Positions 52,925 to 60,556 of a stretch of 64,000 nucleotides of DNA are shown one piece after another. Within the stretch, counting starts at the first letter, position 1. Each line of letters begins with the position of its first letter. The DNA is taken from NCBI RefSeq assembly GCF_011764565.1, contig NZ_AP022871.1, forward strand, positions 7,874,320 to 7,938,319. Reading direction: 5' to 3'. This stretch comes from Phytohabitans suffuscus. GTDB lineage: Bacteria; Actinomycetota; Actinomycetes; Mycobacteriales; Micromonosporaceae. The notes beneath the pieces were generated by a model. That model saw nothing but the letters and a program-made list of their open reading frames with translations, was not told the origin of the DNA and searched no databases. Position numbers and translations under genes: made by a program.

Positions 52925-54235
52925 ATGTCGGAGCTCGTCGAGCGGGCGTGGGACGCGATCGACGCGGACCGCCTCCGCGACCTCGCGCTGGCGATGGTGT
53001 CGACCCCGAGCCCGACCGGGGACGAGGCGGCGCTGGCCCGGCTGCTGACCGGCCACCTGGCGCAGGCCGGGCTGGAGGCGGCGTACCAGGAGATCGACGA
53101 GCGGCAGGGCAACGCGGTCGGGCGGCTGCGCGGCGACGGCAGCGGGGCCGACCTGCTGCTGTACGCGCCCATCGACACGCTCTCGGTGGGCACCGCCGAG
53201 GAGGACGTGCCGTACGTCGGCGACGCCCTGCGGCCGGACATGCGCGCCGAGGGCCGGCTCGACGGCGACACGGTCGTCGGCCTCGGCGCCAGCAACCCGA
53301 AGGGGCACGCCGCCTGCGTGGTCGAGGCGGCCACCGCGATCGCCGCCGCGGGACTGCCGCTGCGCGGTTCGCTGCTGGTCGGGCTCGGCGCCGGCGGTAT
53401 GCCCACCAACAGCCGTCCGGGCGCGACCCGGGCCAACACCGGCCAGGGCAACGGCTGCTCGTTCATGCTGGAGCAGGGCGTGTGGGCCGACCACGCGATC
53501 CTCGCCAAGCCCGGCTGGTCGGTCTCCTACGAGGAGGTCGGGCTCTGCTGGTTCACGGTCCGGGTCCTCGGCACCTTCAACTACGTCGGCAGCCGCCAGC
53601 GCCTGCCGTACCGCAACGCGGTGGTCGACGCGGCCCGGCTGATCGGCGAGGTCGAGCGCTGGTTCGGCGAGTACACCGCCCGCAACACCGGCGGGCTGGT
53701 CGCCCCGCAGGGGCACGTCGCCTCGGTACGCGGCGGCTGGGAGCGCACCGCCGCGTTCAGCCCGGCGGTCTGCGAGTTCACAGTGGACCTGCGGATCAGC
53801 CCGCGGACCACGCCGGCGGACGCGGCCCGGCAGTTCGGCGAGGGGATGCGGGCGGCGCTCGCCCGGCTCGGGGACGTCACCGCGACCTGGGAGATGACCC
53901 TGTCGATCCCGGGCAGCCACACCGATCCGGACACCTGGATCGTCCGCGCCTGCGAGCGGGCCTGGGAGCGGGTCACCGGTACGCCGCACGCGGTGGACGA
54001 GGCGGCCCGCACGACCAGCGGCGCGACCGACGGCAACATCCTGCGCAACCGCGGCATCCCCACCGCGCGGATCGGCATGCCGCGACTGTCCACGACGGAC
54101 GGCTCCGAAGTGGACTTTCCACTGGGGATGAACGCGGCCTCGCTCGGCAACATGCTCCGGCTCACCCGCCTGCTCGCCGCCGCCGCGGTCGAGGCGTGCA
54201 CCCGGGACCGGCGATCGACCGGAGGTCCGCGATGA
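52925..54235 (+). CDS. M20-fold protein with a degenerate metal site
   Basis: A 436-residue ArgE/DapE-fold protein. At the places of the metal ligands it has YAPIDT (Pro for His), GASNPKGH (Asn for Asp) and GLGAGGMPT (no Glu-Glu pair). The C-terminal GATDGNILRNRGIPTARIG segment is conserved. By eye most metal ligands are lost, so hydrolysis of the usual kind is doubtful. Its stop codon overlaps the first of three repeated RBS-ATG units before the amidase gene. Confidence 0.75.
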   Translation: MSELVERAWDAIDADRLRDLALAMVSTPSPTGDEAALARLLTGHLAQAGLEAAYQEIDERQGNAVGRLRGDGSGADLLLYAPIDTLSVGTAEEDVPYVGDALRPDMRAEGRLDGDTVVGLGASNPKGHAACVVEAATAIAAAGLPLRGSLLVGLGAGGMPTNSRPGATRANTGQGNGCSFMLEQGVWADHAILAKPGWSVSYEEVGLCWFTVRVLGTFNYVGSRQRLPYRNAVVDAARLIGEVERWFGEYTARNTGGLVAPQGHVASVRGGWERTAAFSPAVCEFTVDLRISPRTTPADAARQFGEGMRAALARLGDVTATWEMTLSIPGSHTDPDTWIVRACERAWERVTGTPHAVDEAARTTSGATDGNILRNRGIPTARIGMPRLSTTDGSEVDFPLGMNAASLGNMLRLTRLLAAAAVEACTRDRRSTGGPR

Positions 54236-54282
54236 GATCGACCGGAGGTCCGCGAATGAGGTCGACCGGAGGTCCGCGATGA
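54213..54282 (+). repeat. Three tandem RBS-ATG units with a 16-codon relay ORF
   Basis: Units of 23, 24 and 23 bp have the core ATCGACCGGAGGTCCGCG (GTCGACC in unit 3), and each ends in ATGA. Each brings a GGAGG six to seven bases before an ATG (54232, 54256, 54279). ATG 54232 overlaps the M20 stop and opens a mini-ORF encoding MRSTGGPR twice. Its TGA (54280-54282) overlaps the ATG of the amidase gene. The arrangement could couple translation across the junction. Confidence 0.75.
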
Positions 54283-54953
54283 GATGGTGGCAGGACGTCT
54301 TCGCGGGCGAGGCCGGCACGGCGTACGCGTCGTTCGCCCACCGGCAGGAGCCGGGCACCACCCCCGCCGTCCTGGTGATCGACGTGGTCCGCTCGTTCGT
54401 CGGCTCGCCCGGCCTCGACCTGGCCGCGGCGGTCGCCGAGTGGCCCACCGCCTGCGGCCCGGCCGCGTACGAGGCGCTGCCGGCGCTCGCCCGGCTGCTG
54501 GCCGCGGCGCGCGGCGCGGGCGTGCCGGTCGTGCACCTGCGCCCCGCCGGCCCGGCCGCCCGCTTCCTCGGCCCCACCGTCAAGAACGAGCTGGTCGGCG
54601 AGTTCGTCAACGGCCGGCCGGGCGCGGTCGACTTCGTACCCGAGTCGACGCCCCGCGACGGCGAGCTCGTCGTCGCCAAGTCCCGGGCGAGCGCCTTCTT
54701 CAACACGCCGGTGGCCACGTACCTGCACGCGCTCGGCGTCGACGACCTCTTCGTCGCCGGCACCACGACGTCGGGGTGCGTACGCGCCTCCGTGGTCGAC
54801 GCGTTCTCGCACGGCTTCAAGCCGTTCGTGGTCGAGCAGGCCGTGTTCGACCGCTCGCGGCTGTCCGCCGCCGTCAGCCTGTACGAGATGGACGCCAAGT
54901 ACGCCGACGTCGTCCAGCTCGACGACGCCGTGAAGCGGCTCGACGTCCGATGA
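54279..54953 (+). CDS. Isochorismatase-family cysteine amidohydrolase
   Basis: A 224-residue cysteine hydrolase. The catalytic Asp35 (VLVIDVVRS), Lys134 (VVAKSRASAF) and Cys167 (TTTSGCVRAS) are present. The SGCVRASVVDAFSHGF context resembles N-carbamoylsarcosine amidase and maleamate amidohydrolase. It would release ammonia from an amide or carbamoyl intermediate. It lies directly upstream of the Rieske oxygenase gene, which suggests that the substrate of the pathway contains nitrogen. Confidence 0.85.
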   Translation: MRWWQDVFAGEAGTAYASFAHRQEPGTTPAVLVIDVVRSFVGSPGLDLAAAVAEWPTACGPAAYEALPALARLLAAARGAGVPVVHLRPAGPAARFLGPTVKNELVGEFVNGRPGAVDFVPESTPRDGELVVAKSRASAFFNTPVATYLHALGVDDLFVAGTTTSGCVRASVVDAFSHGFKPFVVEQAVFDRSRLSAAVSLYEMDAKYADVVQLDDAVKRLDVR

Positions 54954-54976
54954 CCCCACGCGGAGGTTCCGAACAA

Positions 54977-56167
54977 ATGACCATCGAGCGCGAGGCGGGG
55001 CAGCCGCCGGTGTGGCAGAACGACACCCCGGAGGGGCAGGCGCCGGTGCTGGAGGGCCAGGACTGGGCGGCCTGGCCCGTCTACGACAGCGCCACGCTGG
55101 GCCTGCGCGACTACTGGTACCCGGTCGACTGGGTGGACCGGTTCGGCCGCAAGCCCCGCCCGGTGCGGATCCTCGGCGAGGACATCGTCCTGGTCCGCGA
55201 GGGCGACGAGATCTACGCGCTGCACGACCGGTGCCCGCACCGCGGGGTACCGCTCTCGCACGGCCGCCGCCAGTTCCCCGACACGGTCAGCTGCGCGTAC
55301 CACGGGTGGACGTTCGACCTCAAGAGCGGCAACCTCTGCGCGGTCCTGACCGACGGGCCGGACTCGCCGATCTGCGGCAAGCTCAAGGTCCGCACGTACC
55401 CCGTGGCGCAGCGCCTCGGCCTGGTCTGGGTCTACATAGGAGCGGGCCCGGTGCCGCCGGTGGAGCGGGACATCCCGGACGAGCTGCTCGACAACGACTT
55501 CGCCATGGGCGGCCGCAGCGACGTGCGCAACGGCAACTGGCGCTTCGCCGCCGAGAACGGCTTCGACGAGGGGCACGCCAAGTACCTGCACAACACCGCC
55601 CTGTGGCGGCTGTTCAAGGTGATGCCGGCCTGGAACAAGACCCGCCTCCAGCAGGAGGGCCCGTGGCTGGTGCGGGTACAGGACGAGCTGCACTGGGAGG
55701 CCGACTACCCCGGGCTGGGGGTGTGGACCAACAAGCGGTGGTGGAAGCGCATGCCGCTGCCGGACCGCCCCGGCAAGGGCAAGCGGGTCAACAAGGTCAT
55801 CGACGCGCTGGACATCCCCGGCTTCGTCTCCATCCGCCTGCCCGGCCTGCTGCGCGTCGCGTACCCGCAGTTCATCCACTACGAGTGGTACGTGCCGGTG
55901 GACGAGGACCACGTCCGCTACGTACAGATCATGGTCCGCTTCGAGCGCGGCCTGACCGGGGTGGCGTTCAAGGCCAAGTACCTCGCCGGGATCCGCTGGC
56001 TCTTCCACGGCCAGTTCACCGGCCAGGACGCCTGGATGGTCGACGTCACCGACGCACCGCCGGAGCGCCTCTACCGGCCCGACCTCTCGATCACCGGCTG
56101 GCGCCGCATGGTCGAGCGGTCCAAGCCCGTCGTCCAGACCCGTCCCCAGCGCGCGAAGGCCGAGTGA
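54977..56167 (+). CDS. Rieske non-heme iron oxygenase, terminal component
   Basis: A 396-residue oxygenase. The Rieske [2Fe-2S] site is C86-P-H88 and C106-x2-H109. The mononuclear iron site follows in ENGFDEGHAKYLH, with the likely third ligand in the AWMVD segment. Blocks such as RILGEDIVLV, LCAVLTDGPDSPICGKLKVRTYP and EWYVPVDED recall the CarAa (carbazole dioxygenase) clade more than the benzoate or naphthalene groups; this is from memory. No beta subunit is present, which fits an alpha3 enzyme. GGAGGTTCC is nine bases before the ATG. Electrons probably come from the reductase at 58148. Confidence 0.88.
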   Translation: MTIEREAGQPPVWQNDTPEGQAPVLEGQDWAAWPVYDSATLGLRDYWYPVDWVDRFGRKPRPVRILGEDIVLVREGDEIYALHDRCPHRGVPLSHGRRQFPDTVSCAYHGWTFDLKSGNLCAVLTDGPDSPICGKLKVRTYPVAQRLGLVWVYIGAGPVPPVERDIPDELLDNDFAMGGRSDVRNGNWRFAAENGFDEGHAKYLHNTALWRLFKVMPAWNKTRLQQEGPWLVRVQDELHWEADYPGLGVWTNKRWWKRMPLPDRPGKGKRVNKVIDALDIPGFVSIRLPGLLRVAYPQFIHYEWYVPVDEDHVRYVQIMVRFERGLTGVAFKAKYLAGIRWLFHGQFTGQDAWMVDVTDAPPERLYRPDLSITGWRRMVERSKPVVQTRPQRAKAE

Positions 56168-56304
56168 TGAAGCTCCGTACCCCCGTCGTGGTCGCCCTTG
56201 CCGTCGCGGCCGCCGCCGGCCTCCCCCAGGTCCGCCGCGGCCTGGCCCGCCTGCTCATCCTCACGACCGGCACGGTCGTGCGCAACCAACGGCGAATCCG
56301 GTGA
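56167..56304 (+). CDS. Small membrane protein, unknown
   Basis: A 45-residue protein overlapping the Rieske stop (ATGA): MKLRTPVVVALAVAAAAGLP, then a basic tail RRGLARLLILTTGTVVRNQRR. One hydrophobic helix with positive flanks suggests membrane association. Position between the oxygenase and the dioxygenase genes suggests it is translated, but no family is recognised. Confidence 0.55.
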   Translation: MKLRTPVVVALAVAAAAGLPQVRRGLARLLILTTGTVVRNQRRIR

Positions 56305-56365
56305 ACGGCGCCGCCGTCGCGGTCGCTGGCGAAAAGGCAGGCACAGCGAACGAAAGGCGGGCACT

Positions 56366-57307
56366 GTGAGCGCGGTCGTCCTCGGGATCGGGGCCTCGCA
56401 CAGCACGCTCATGAACACGCACTGGGACGAGGTCGCCGACCAGCCGGACGCGGTCGCGTTCCGCGCCGGGTTGGAGGAGGCCGCCGCGCTGGTGGCGCGG
56501 GCCCGGCCGGACGCCGTCGTGGTCATCGGCTCGAACCACTTCCGCGGCTTCTTCCTCGACCTGATGCCGGCCGTGACGGTCGGCGTCGCCGAGTGCGTCG
56601 GGGCGGGGGAGTCGGGCACGCCCGGCGGGCCGCTGCCGGTCGACACCGCACTCGCCCGGCACCTGGTCGACTCGCTGCTGGAGAACGAGTTCGACGCCGC
56701 CTTCTCGCTGCGCCTGCAGGTCGACCACGGCATCACGCACAGCCTGCAGTACCTGACGCCCGAGGTGGACGTGCCGATCGTGCCGATCGTGCTGAACATG
56801 TTCGCGCCGCCGCTGCCGACGCTGCGCCGCTGCCACCGGCTCGGCGAGCGGATCGGCCAGGCCATCGCGTCGGACGGGCTGGACAAGCGGGTCGTGGTCA
56901 TCGCCTCGGGCGGGCTGTCGCACCGGCTGCCGTGGCCGAAGTGGTTCGAGACGTTCTCCGACGACGACCGCTTCCTGGTCGAGGCGTGGCTCAACGGGCG
57001 CACCTCGTGGCCGGAGTACGAGGGCCGGCGGCGGCAGATCATCAGGGCCGCGACCGCCGACATCAACCCCGACTTCGACCGCCGCTTCCTCGCCCTGCTC
57101 GCCGCCGGCTCGCTCGACGAGATCGTCGGCTACGGCAACGACCGGGTCGAGGCCGAGGCGGGCAACGGCGGCCAGGAGATCCGCTCATGGGTCACGATGG
57201 CGGCCGCCGTCGGGCCGGCGCGGGGCCGCACGCTCGCGTACGCACCGATTCCACAGTGGCTCACCGGTATGGGTGTGGCCGCGCTCGTCCCCGGAGGTGA
57301 CCGATGA
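56366..57307 (+). CDS. LigB-type extradiol dioxygenase (MhpB-like)
   Basis: A 313-residue class III extradiol dioxygenase. It resembles MhpB of the phenylpropionate pathway: VLGIGASHSTLM, IGSNHFRGFFLDLMPAVTVGV, LRLQVDHGITHSLQYL, GGLSHRLPWP. The conserved His residues are the Fe(II) ligands and base. It opens a catechol-type ring next to one hydroxyl. GTG 56366 is preferred. The end overlaps the MhpC gene. Confidence 0.88.
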   Translation: MSAVVLGIGASHSTLMNTHWDEVADQPDAVAFRAGLEEAAALVARARPDAVVVIGSNHFRGFFLDLMPAVTVGVAECVGAGESGTPGGPLPVDTALARHLVDSLLENEFDAAFSLRLQVDHGITHSLQYLTPEVDVPIVPIVLNMFAPPLPTLRRCHRLGERIGQAIASDGLDKRVVVIASGGLSHRLPWPKWFETFSDDDRFLVEAWLNGRTSWPEYEGRRRQIIRAATADINPDFDRRFLALLAAGSLDEIVGYGNDRVEAEAGNGGQEIRSWVTMAAAVGPARGRTLAYAPIPQWLTGMGVAALVPGGDR

Positions 57308-58155
57308 CGTTCTGGGCCGACCTGACCGGTGTCCCGTTCTCACTGGACTATGTGGACGCCGGCGGGGTCCGCACCCGGACCCTGCGCGCGGGCCAGGGGG
57401 ACCCGGTCGTCTTCCTGCACGGCACCAGCGGCCACCTGGAGGCGTTCGTCCGCAACTTCCCGGCGCACAGCCGGCACTTCAGCTGCCACGCCATCGACAT
57501 GCTCGGCCACGGCTACACCGCCGGAGTCGACGCGCCGTACCGGATCCCGCGCTACGTCGACCACCTGCTGTCCTATCTGGACGCGGTAGGCATCGGGCGC
57601 GCGCACCTTGTCGGCGAGTCGCTCGGCGGCTGGGTCGCCGGGCGGCTGGCCGCCGACCACCCGGACCGCGTCGCCCGGCTCACCCTCGTGGCCCCCGGCG
57701 GCACGGTGGCCAACCCGAAGGTGATGGAACGCATCCGGACCAGCACCCGCGCGGCGGTGGAGAGCGACGACACCGGCCTGACCCGCAAGCGCCTCGAACT
57801 GCTCATGCACGACCCGGACAAGGACGTCAGCGACGAGCTGGTCGCGGTGCGGCACGACATCTACCACCGGCCGGAGTTCAAGGCGGGCCTGTCCAACCTG
57901 CTGTGCCTGCAGGAGATGGCCAACCGCGAGCCCGACCTGCTGACCGGGGAGCAGCTGGGCCGCATCACCGCGCCGACGCTGATCGTGTGGGGCGCGCAGA
58001 ACCCGTTCGGCGAGGTCCCCGAGGCGAAGCGGATGAACGCGGCGATCCCCGGATCCCGGCTGGAGATCTTCGAGAAGTGCGGGCACTGGCCGCAGCACGA
58101 GCACTCCGGCCGCTTCGACGCGCTCAACATCGCGTTCCTGAACGGGCGTGACTGA
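57304..58155 (+). CDS. MhpC-type ring-cleavage product hydrolase
   Basis: A 283-residue alpha/beta hydrolase with VVFLHGTSGHLEAF, nucleophile GESLGG and His in KCGHWPQHEHS. The acid loop reads WGAQNPFGEV, with Asn where Asp is common. MhpC enzymes split the C-C bond of the LigB product to give 2-hydroxypentadienoate and an acid. The ATG overlaps the dioxygenase stop, so the two steps are translationally coupled. Confidence 0.85.
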   Translation: MTFWADLTGVPFSLDYVDAGGVRTRTLRAGQGDPVVFLHGTSGHLEAFVRNFPAHSRHFSCHAIDMLGHGYTAGVDAPYRIPRYVDHLLSYLDAVGIGRAHLVGESLGGWVAGRLAADHPDRVARLTLVAPGGTVANPKVMERIRTSTRAAVESDDTGLTRKRLELLMHDPDKDVSDELVAVRHDIYHRPEFKAGLSNLLCLQEMANREPDLLTGEQLGRITAPTLIVWGAQNPFGEVPEAKRMNAAIPGSRLEIFEKCGHWPQHEHSGRFDALNIAFLNGRD

Positions 58156-59086
58156 GACCATGGACGTCCTGGTCAGACAGGCCACCTGGGAGGCCGACGG
58201 GGTGCTGTCCCTGGTCCTGGTGCACCCGGAGGGCGGCGAGCTGCCCGCCTGGAGCTCCGGCGCCCACCTCGACCTGCACCTGGGCGACCGGGTCCGCCAG
58301 TACTCGCTCTGCGGCGACCCCGCCGACCGCGGCCGGTACCGGATCGCCGTCCTGCACGCCGCCGGCAGCCGTGGCGGCTCGGCGCACGTGCACGAGAAGG
58401 TGCGCCCCGGGCAGACGGTCCGGATCGACGGCCCGCGCAACCACTTCACCCTGGAACCGTCCCCGCGGTACCTGTTCGTCGCCGGCGGGATCGGCATCAC
58501 CCCGATCCTGCCGATGGTCCGCCAGGTGGCCGCGGAGGGCCGCGGGTGGCGCCTCGTCTACGGTGGACGGTCCCGCCGGTCGATGGCCTTCCTGCAAGAG
58601 GTCGCCGGGTACGGGGACCGGGTCGAGGTCGTGCCCCAGGACGAGCGCGGGCTGCTCGACCTCGACGCGCTGCTCGGCACGCCGGCCGCCGACACCCTCG
58701 TCTACTGCTGCGGGCCCGAGCCGCTGCTCGCCGCGGTCGAGGCCCGCTGCGCCGCCTGGCCGCCCGGCAGCCTGCGGCTGGAGCGCTTCGCCGCCAAGCC
58801 CCAGGACTTCGGGCCGGACGCACCCTTCGAGGTGGTGTGCCAGCGCTCCGACGTCACCGCGCGGGTCGAGCCGGGAACCTCCATCGTGGACGCCCTGGAG
58901 AACGTGGACGTGTGGGTGCCCAGCGCCTGCCGCGAGGGCATCTGCGGCACCTGCGAGACGCGGGTCATCGACGGTACGCCCGACCACCGCGACTCGCTGC
59001 TCTCCGACGACGAGCGGGCCGCCGGCAAGGTCATGCTCCCGTGCGTGTCGAGGGCGCTGACGCCACGGCTGGTACTGGACGTGTAG
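58148..59086 (+). CDS. Phthalate dioxygenase reductase-type oxidoreductase
   Basis: A 312-residue reductase: FMN/FAD domain (RQYSLCGDP), NAD domain (FVAGGIGITPILPM, YCCGPEPLL) and a C-terminal plant-type [2Fe-2S] domain with CREGICGTCE and a distal Cys. It supplies electrons to the Rieske oxygenase in a two-component system. The GTG start overlaps the MhpC gene. It is the last intact gene of the island; decayed mhpF follows. Confidence 0.88.
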   Translation: MTETMDVLVRQATWEADGVLSLVLVHPEGGELPAWSSGAHLDLHLGDRVRQYSLCGDPADRGRYRIAVLHAAGSRGGSAHVHEKVRPGQTVRIDGPRNHFTLEPSPRYLFVAGGIGITPILPMVRQVAAEGRGWRLVYGGRSRRSMAFLQEVAGYGDRVEVVPQDERGLLDLDALLGTPAADTLVYCCGPEPLLAAVEARCAAWPPGSLRLERFAAKPQDFGPDAPFEVVCQRSDVTARVEPGTSIVDALENVDVWVPSACREGICGTCETRVIDGTPDHRDSLLSDDERAAGKVMLPCVSRALTPRLVLDV

Positions 59087-59129
59087 CTGGAGGCTGCGCC
59101 GGCCCCGGCGGCGGCCGTCGGTCCGGCAC

Positions 59130-59400
59130 ATGGCGACCTGCGGCGGGCAGGCGACCATCCCGATCGTCGCCGCGGTGTCCGCGGTCACGCCGGTCCACCA
59201 CGCCGCCCGCGGCAAGGCCATCATCGCGCTAAAACCCGGCCGAACCACCGATGATCCTGCGGGACACGGTGCTCTGCCTCGGCGGCGAGCTCTGCCTCGG
59301 CGGCGTGCTCTGCCTCGGCGGCGTGCTCTGCCTCGGCGGCGACGCCGACATCATGGCCTCGGCCGCGCTACGGGTCGCCGAGCGCCTCGCCGCGCCCCGG
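59130..59400 (+). pseudogene. mhpF: Remnant of acetaldehyde dehydrogenase (acylating)
   Basis: The plus strand reads MATCGGQATIPIVAAVSAV, the catalytic Cys region of MhpF/BphJ. It then jumps to GKAIIAL and, in another frame, MILRDTVLCLGG. These are far apart in the intact protein, so roughly 100 codons are deleted. An 18-bp unit in the LRDTVLCLGG region has expanded to four copies, and the tail DADIMASAALRVAERLA follows. The enzyme normally turns acetaldehyde into acetyl-CoA together with the MhpE aldolase. Confidence 0.75.
59269..59340. repeat. Four 18-bp tandem repeats in the mhpF remnant
   Basis: (G)(T/A)GCTCTGCCTCGGCGGC repeated four times; only the second copy differs (GAGCTC). The first copy matches the ancestral mhpF reading, so the array is a recent expansion. 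Confidence 0.85.
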
Positions 59401-59401
59401 G

Positions 59402-59593
59402 AGGTAGAGCTTTCGTGGTCAGGGTGCGGGTTCGTCCACAGTGGCCTCCGCGCTCTTTGCCGGTTTGTCCCGCCCGGCGTGGAGACTGGGGATCGGTTTC
59501 GGCGGATCGTGGTACGGATCCGCCCCTCTGGGGGCAGTTTCATACCACGATCGCAGGCGCACCAATCTGGACCCTGACCTCGAAGCCCTATAG
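59402..59593. mobile_element. 192-bp MITE-like element with imperfect terminal inverted repeats
   Basis: The left end GTAGAGCTTTCGTGGTCAGGGT and the right end (reverse complement CTATAGGGCTTCGAGGTCAGGGT) are imperfect inverted repeats. Inside lies palindrome family A: GATCGTGGTA (59505-59514), TACCACGATC (59543-59552) and nested GCCCC-TCT-GGGGC. The inner part is the inverse of 11621-11722. It separates the mhpF and mhpE remnants. No transposase is encoded. Confidence 0.6.
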
Positions 59594-59599
59594 GCGCGG

Positions 59600-59922
59600 G
59601 ACGTGACGCTGCGGGACGGCATGACGGTGCACGACCTGCGCCGCGTACGACCTCGGCGTCACCTCGGTCCGGATCGCGACGCACCGCACCGAGGCCGACA
59701 TCGTGGCGCAGCACGTCGCCCATCGTGGCGCAGCACGTCGCCACCGCCCGCGAGCTCGGCATGGACTCGCGCTCGGCCTGGCCAACTCCGTCGTCGCGGT
59801 AGAGGAAGGGGCCGGCGGGTCGAGCCTCCCTCGCCGGCCAGGGCGCTGGCGCCGGCAACTGCCCGATCGAGGCGTTCGTCGCGGTCGCGACCCTCCAGGG
59901 CTGGACGCACGGCTGCGACCTG
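59600..59922 (+). pseudogene. mhpE: Remnant of 4-hydroxy-2-oxovalerate aldolase
   Basis: Starts with DVTLRDGM, the metal/substrate motif of the aldolase barrel. It then jumps to DLGVTSVRIATHRTEADIVAQH, a stretch of AREL-MD, LGLANSVVAVEEG and (another frame) GAGAGNCPIEAFVAVATLQGW. These are in the order of MhpE/BphI, with large deletions. A 22-bp exact duplication (59699-59720 and 59721-59742) shifts the frame. It is clearly non-functional. Confidence 0.78.
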
Positions 59923-59975
59923 CGTTGGTCCGGACCGTCGCTCCTGCGGCCTCGCCCTGCGCGGTCCACAAACCC
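59921..59975 (-). repeat. Dispersed repeat family C, copy 4
   Basis: TGCGTTGGTCCGGACCGTCG, then CTCCTGCGGCCTCGCCCTGC and GCGGTCCACAAACCC match copy 1 at 6995-7064 in the same orientation. It truncates the mhpE remnant. Confidence 0.7.
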
Positions 59976-60121
59976 CCGGCCGTGGCCCTCGCGCCTGGTC
60001 CGACTCCGCCGGCGCCCTCCGGCCTCGGTCCGTCCCCGGCTAAGGCTGTCGCGGCTGGGGTGGCTGCTCGTGCCGAGAGACGTTTGGTGGTGGTTGCTAA
60101 GGGTCGACAGTCTGTGGTGGC

Positions 60122-60188
60122 GGTGATCGTTCGCCCCGTATCCGCGTGCCACGCTCGGTGGGACGTGTGTTTCGGGCCGACGATCACC
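60122..60188. repeat. Dispersed repeat family D, copy 2
   Basis: GGTGATCGT (60122-60130) and ACGATCACC (60180-60188) are perfect arms. The inner TCGCCC.GTATCCGCGTG.CACGC matches 7278-7303. Confidence 0.65.
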
Positions 60189-60556
60189 ACTCTGGGCGGT
60201 GGCGGGGCGGCTCGGTTGGGCGTGTGACGTGCACGGTGGGGCCTGATCGGTGGACGATCGGTCCGTGCAAAGGGTTGCTGCCGCGCCGCTTCCGCTCCTC
60301 GGCGCGTGGGACGCGCCTGTGGTGCGGGTCGGCTTGCCACCGGACGACGTGGTCGCTTCTCGTTGGGGCCGATGGATGGGGGTGTTAAGCGACGCGTAGA
60401 TGTCGCCGCTGTGCCGGTTGCTGTGCGCTACATGGCGTAGCGGCATTCCGACGATCGCTCGTAGGCGGCGGTATAACCACGACAACGTGGCTTCAGCAGC
60501 CCGCTGTCCGTTGTGGGCGGTGCGGTCGTGGGGTCGTCTCCTTTAGAGTCAGACAC

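Larger units (their letters stand above)
59087..60556. other. Decayed meta-cleavage genes and dispersed repeats
   Basis: This 1.5-kb region has no intact gene. It holds remnants of mhpF and mhpE, a 192-bp element with imperfect terminal inverted repeats, and copies of repeat families C and D. From 60190 to 60556 I see nothing except a TAGAGT -10-like box at 60544 before the HNH gene. Confidence 0.7.
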
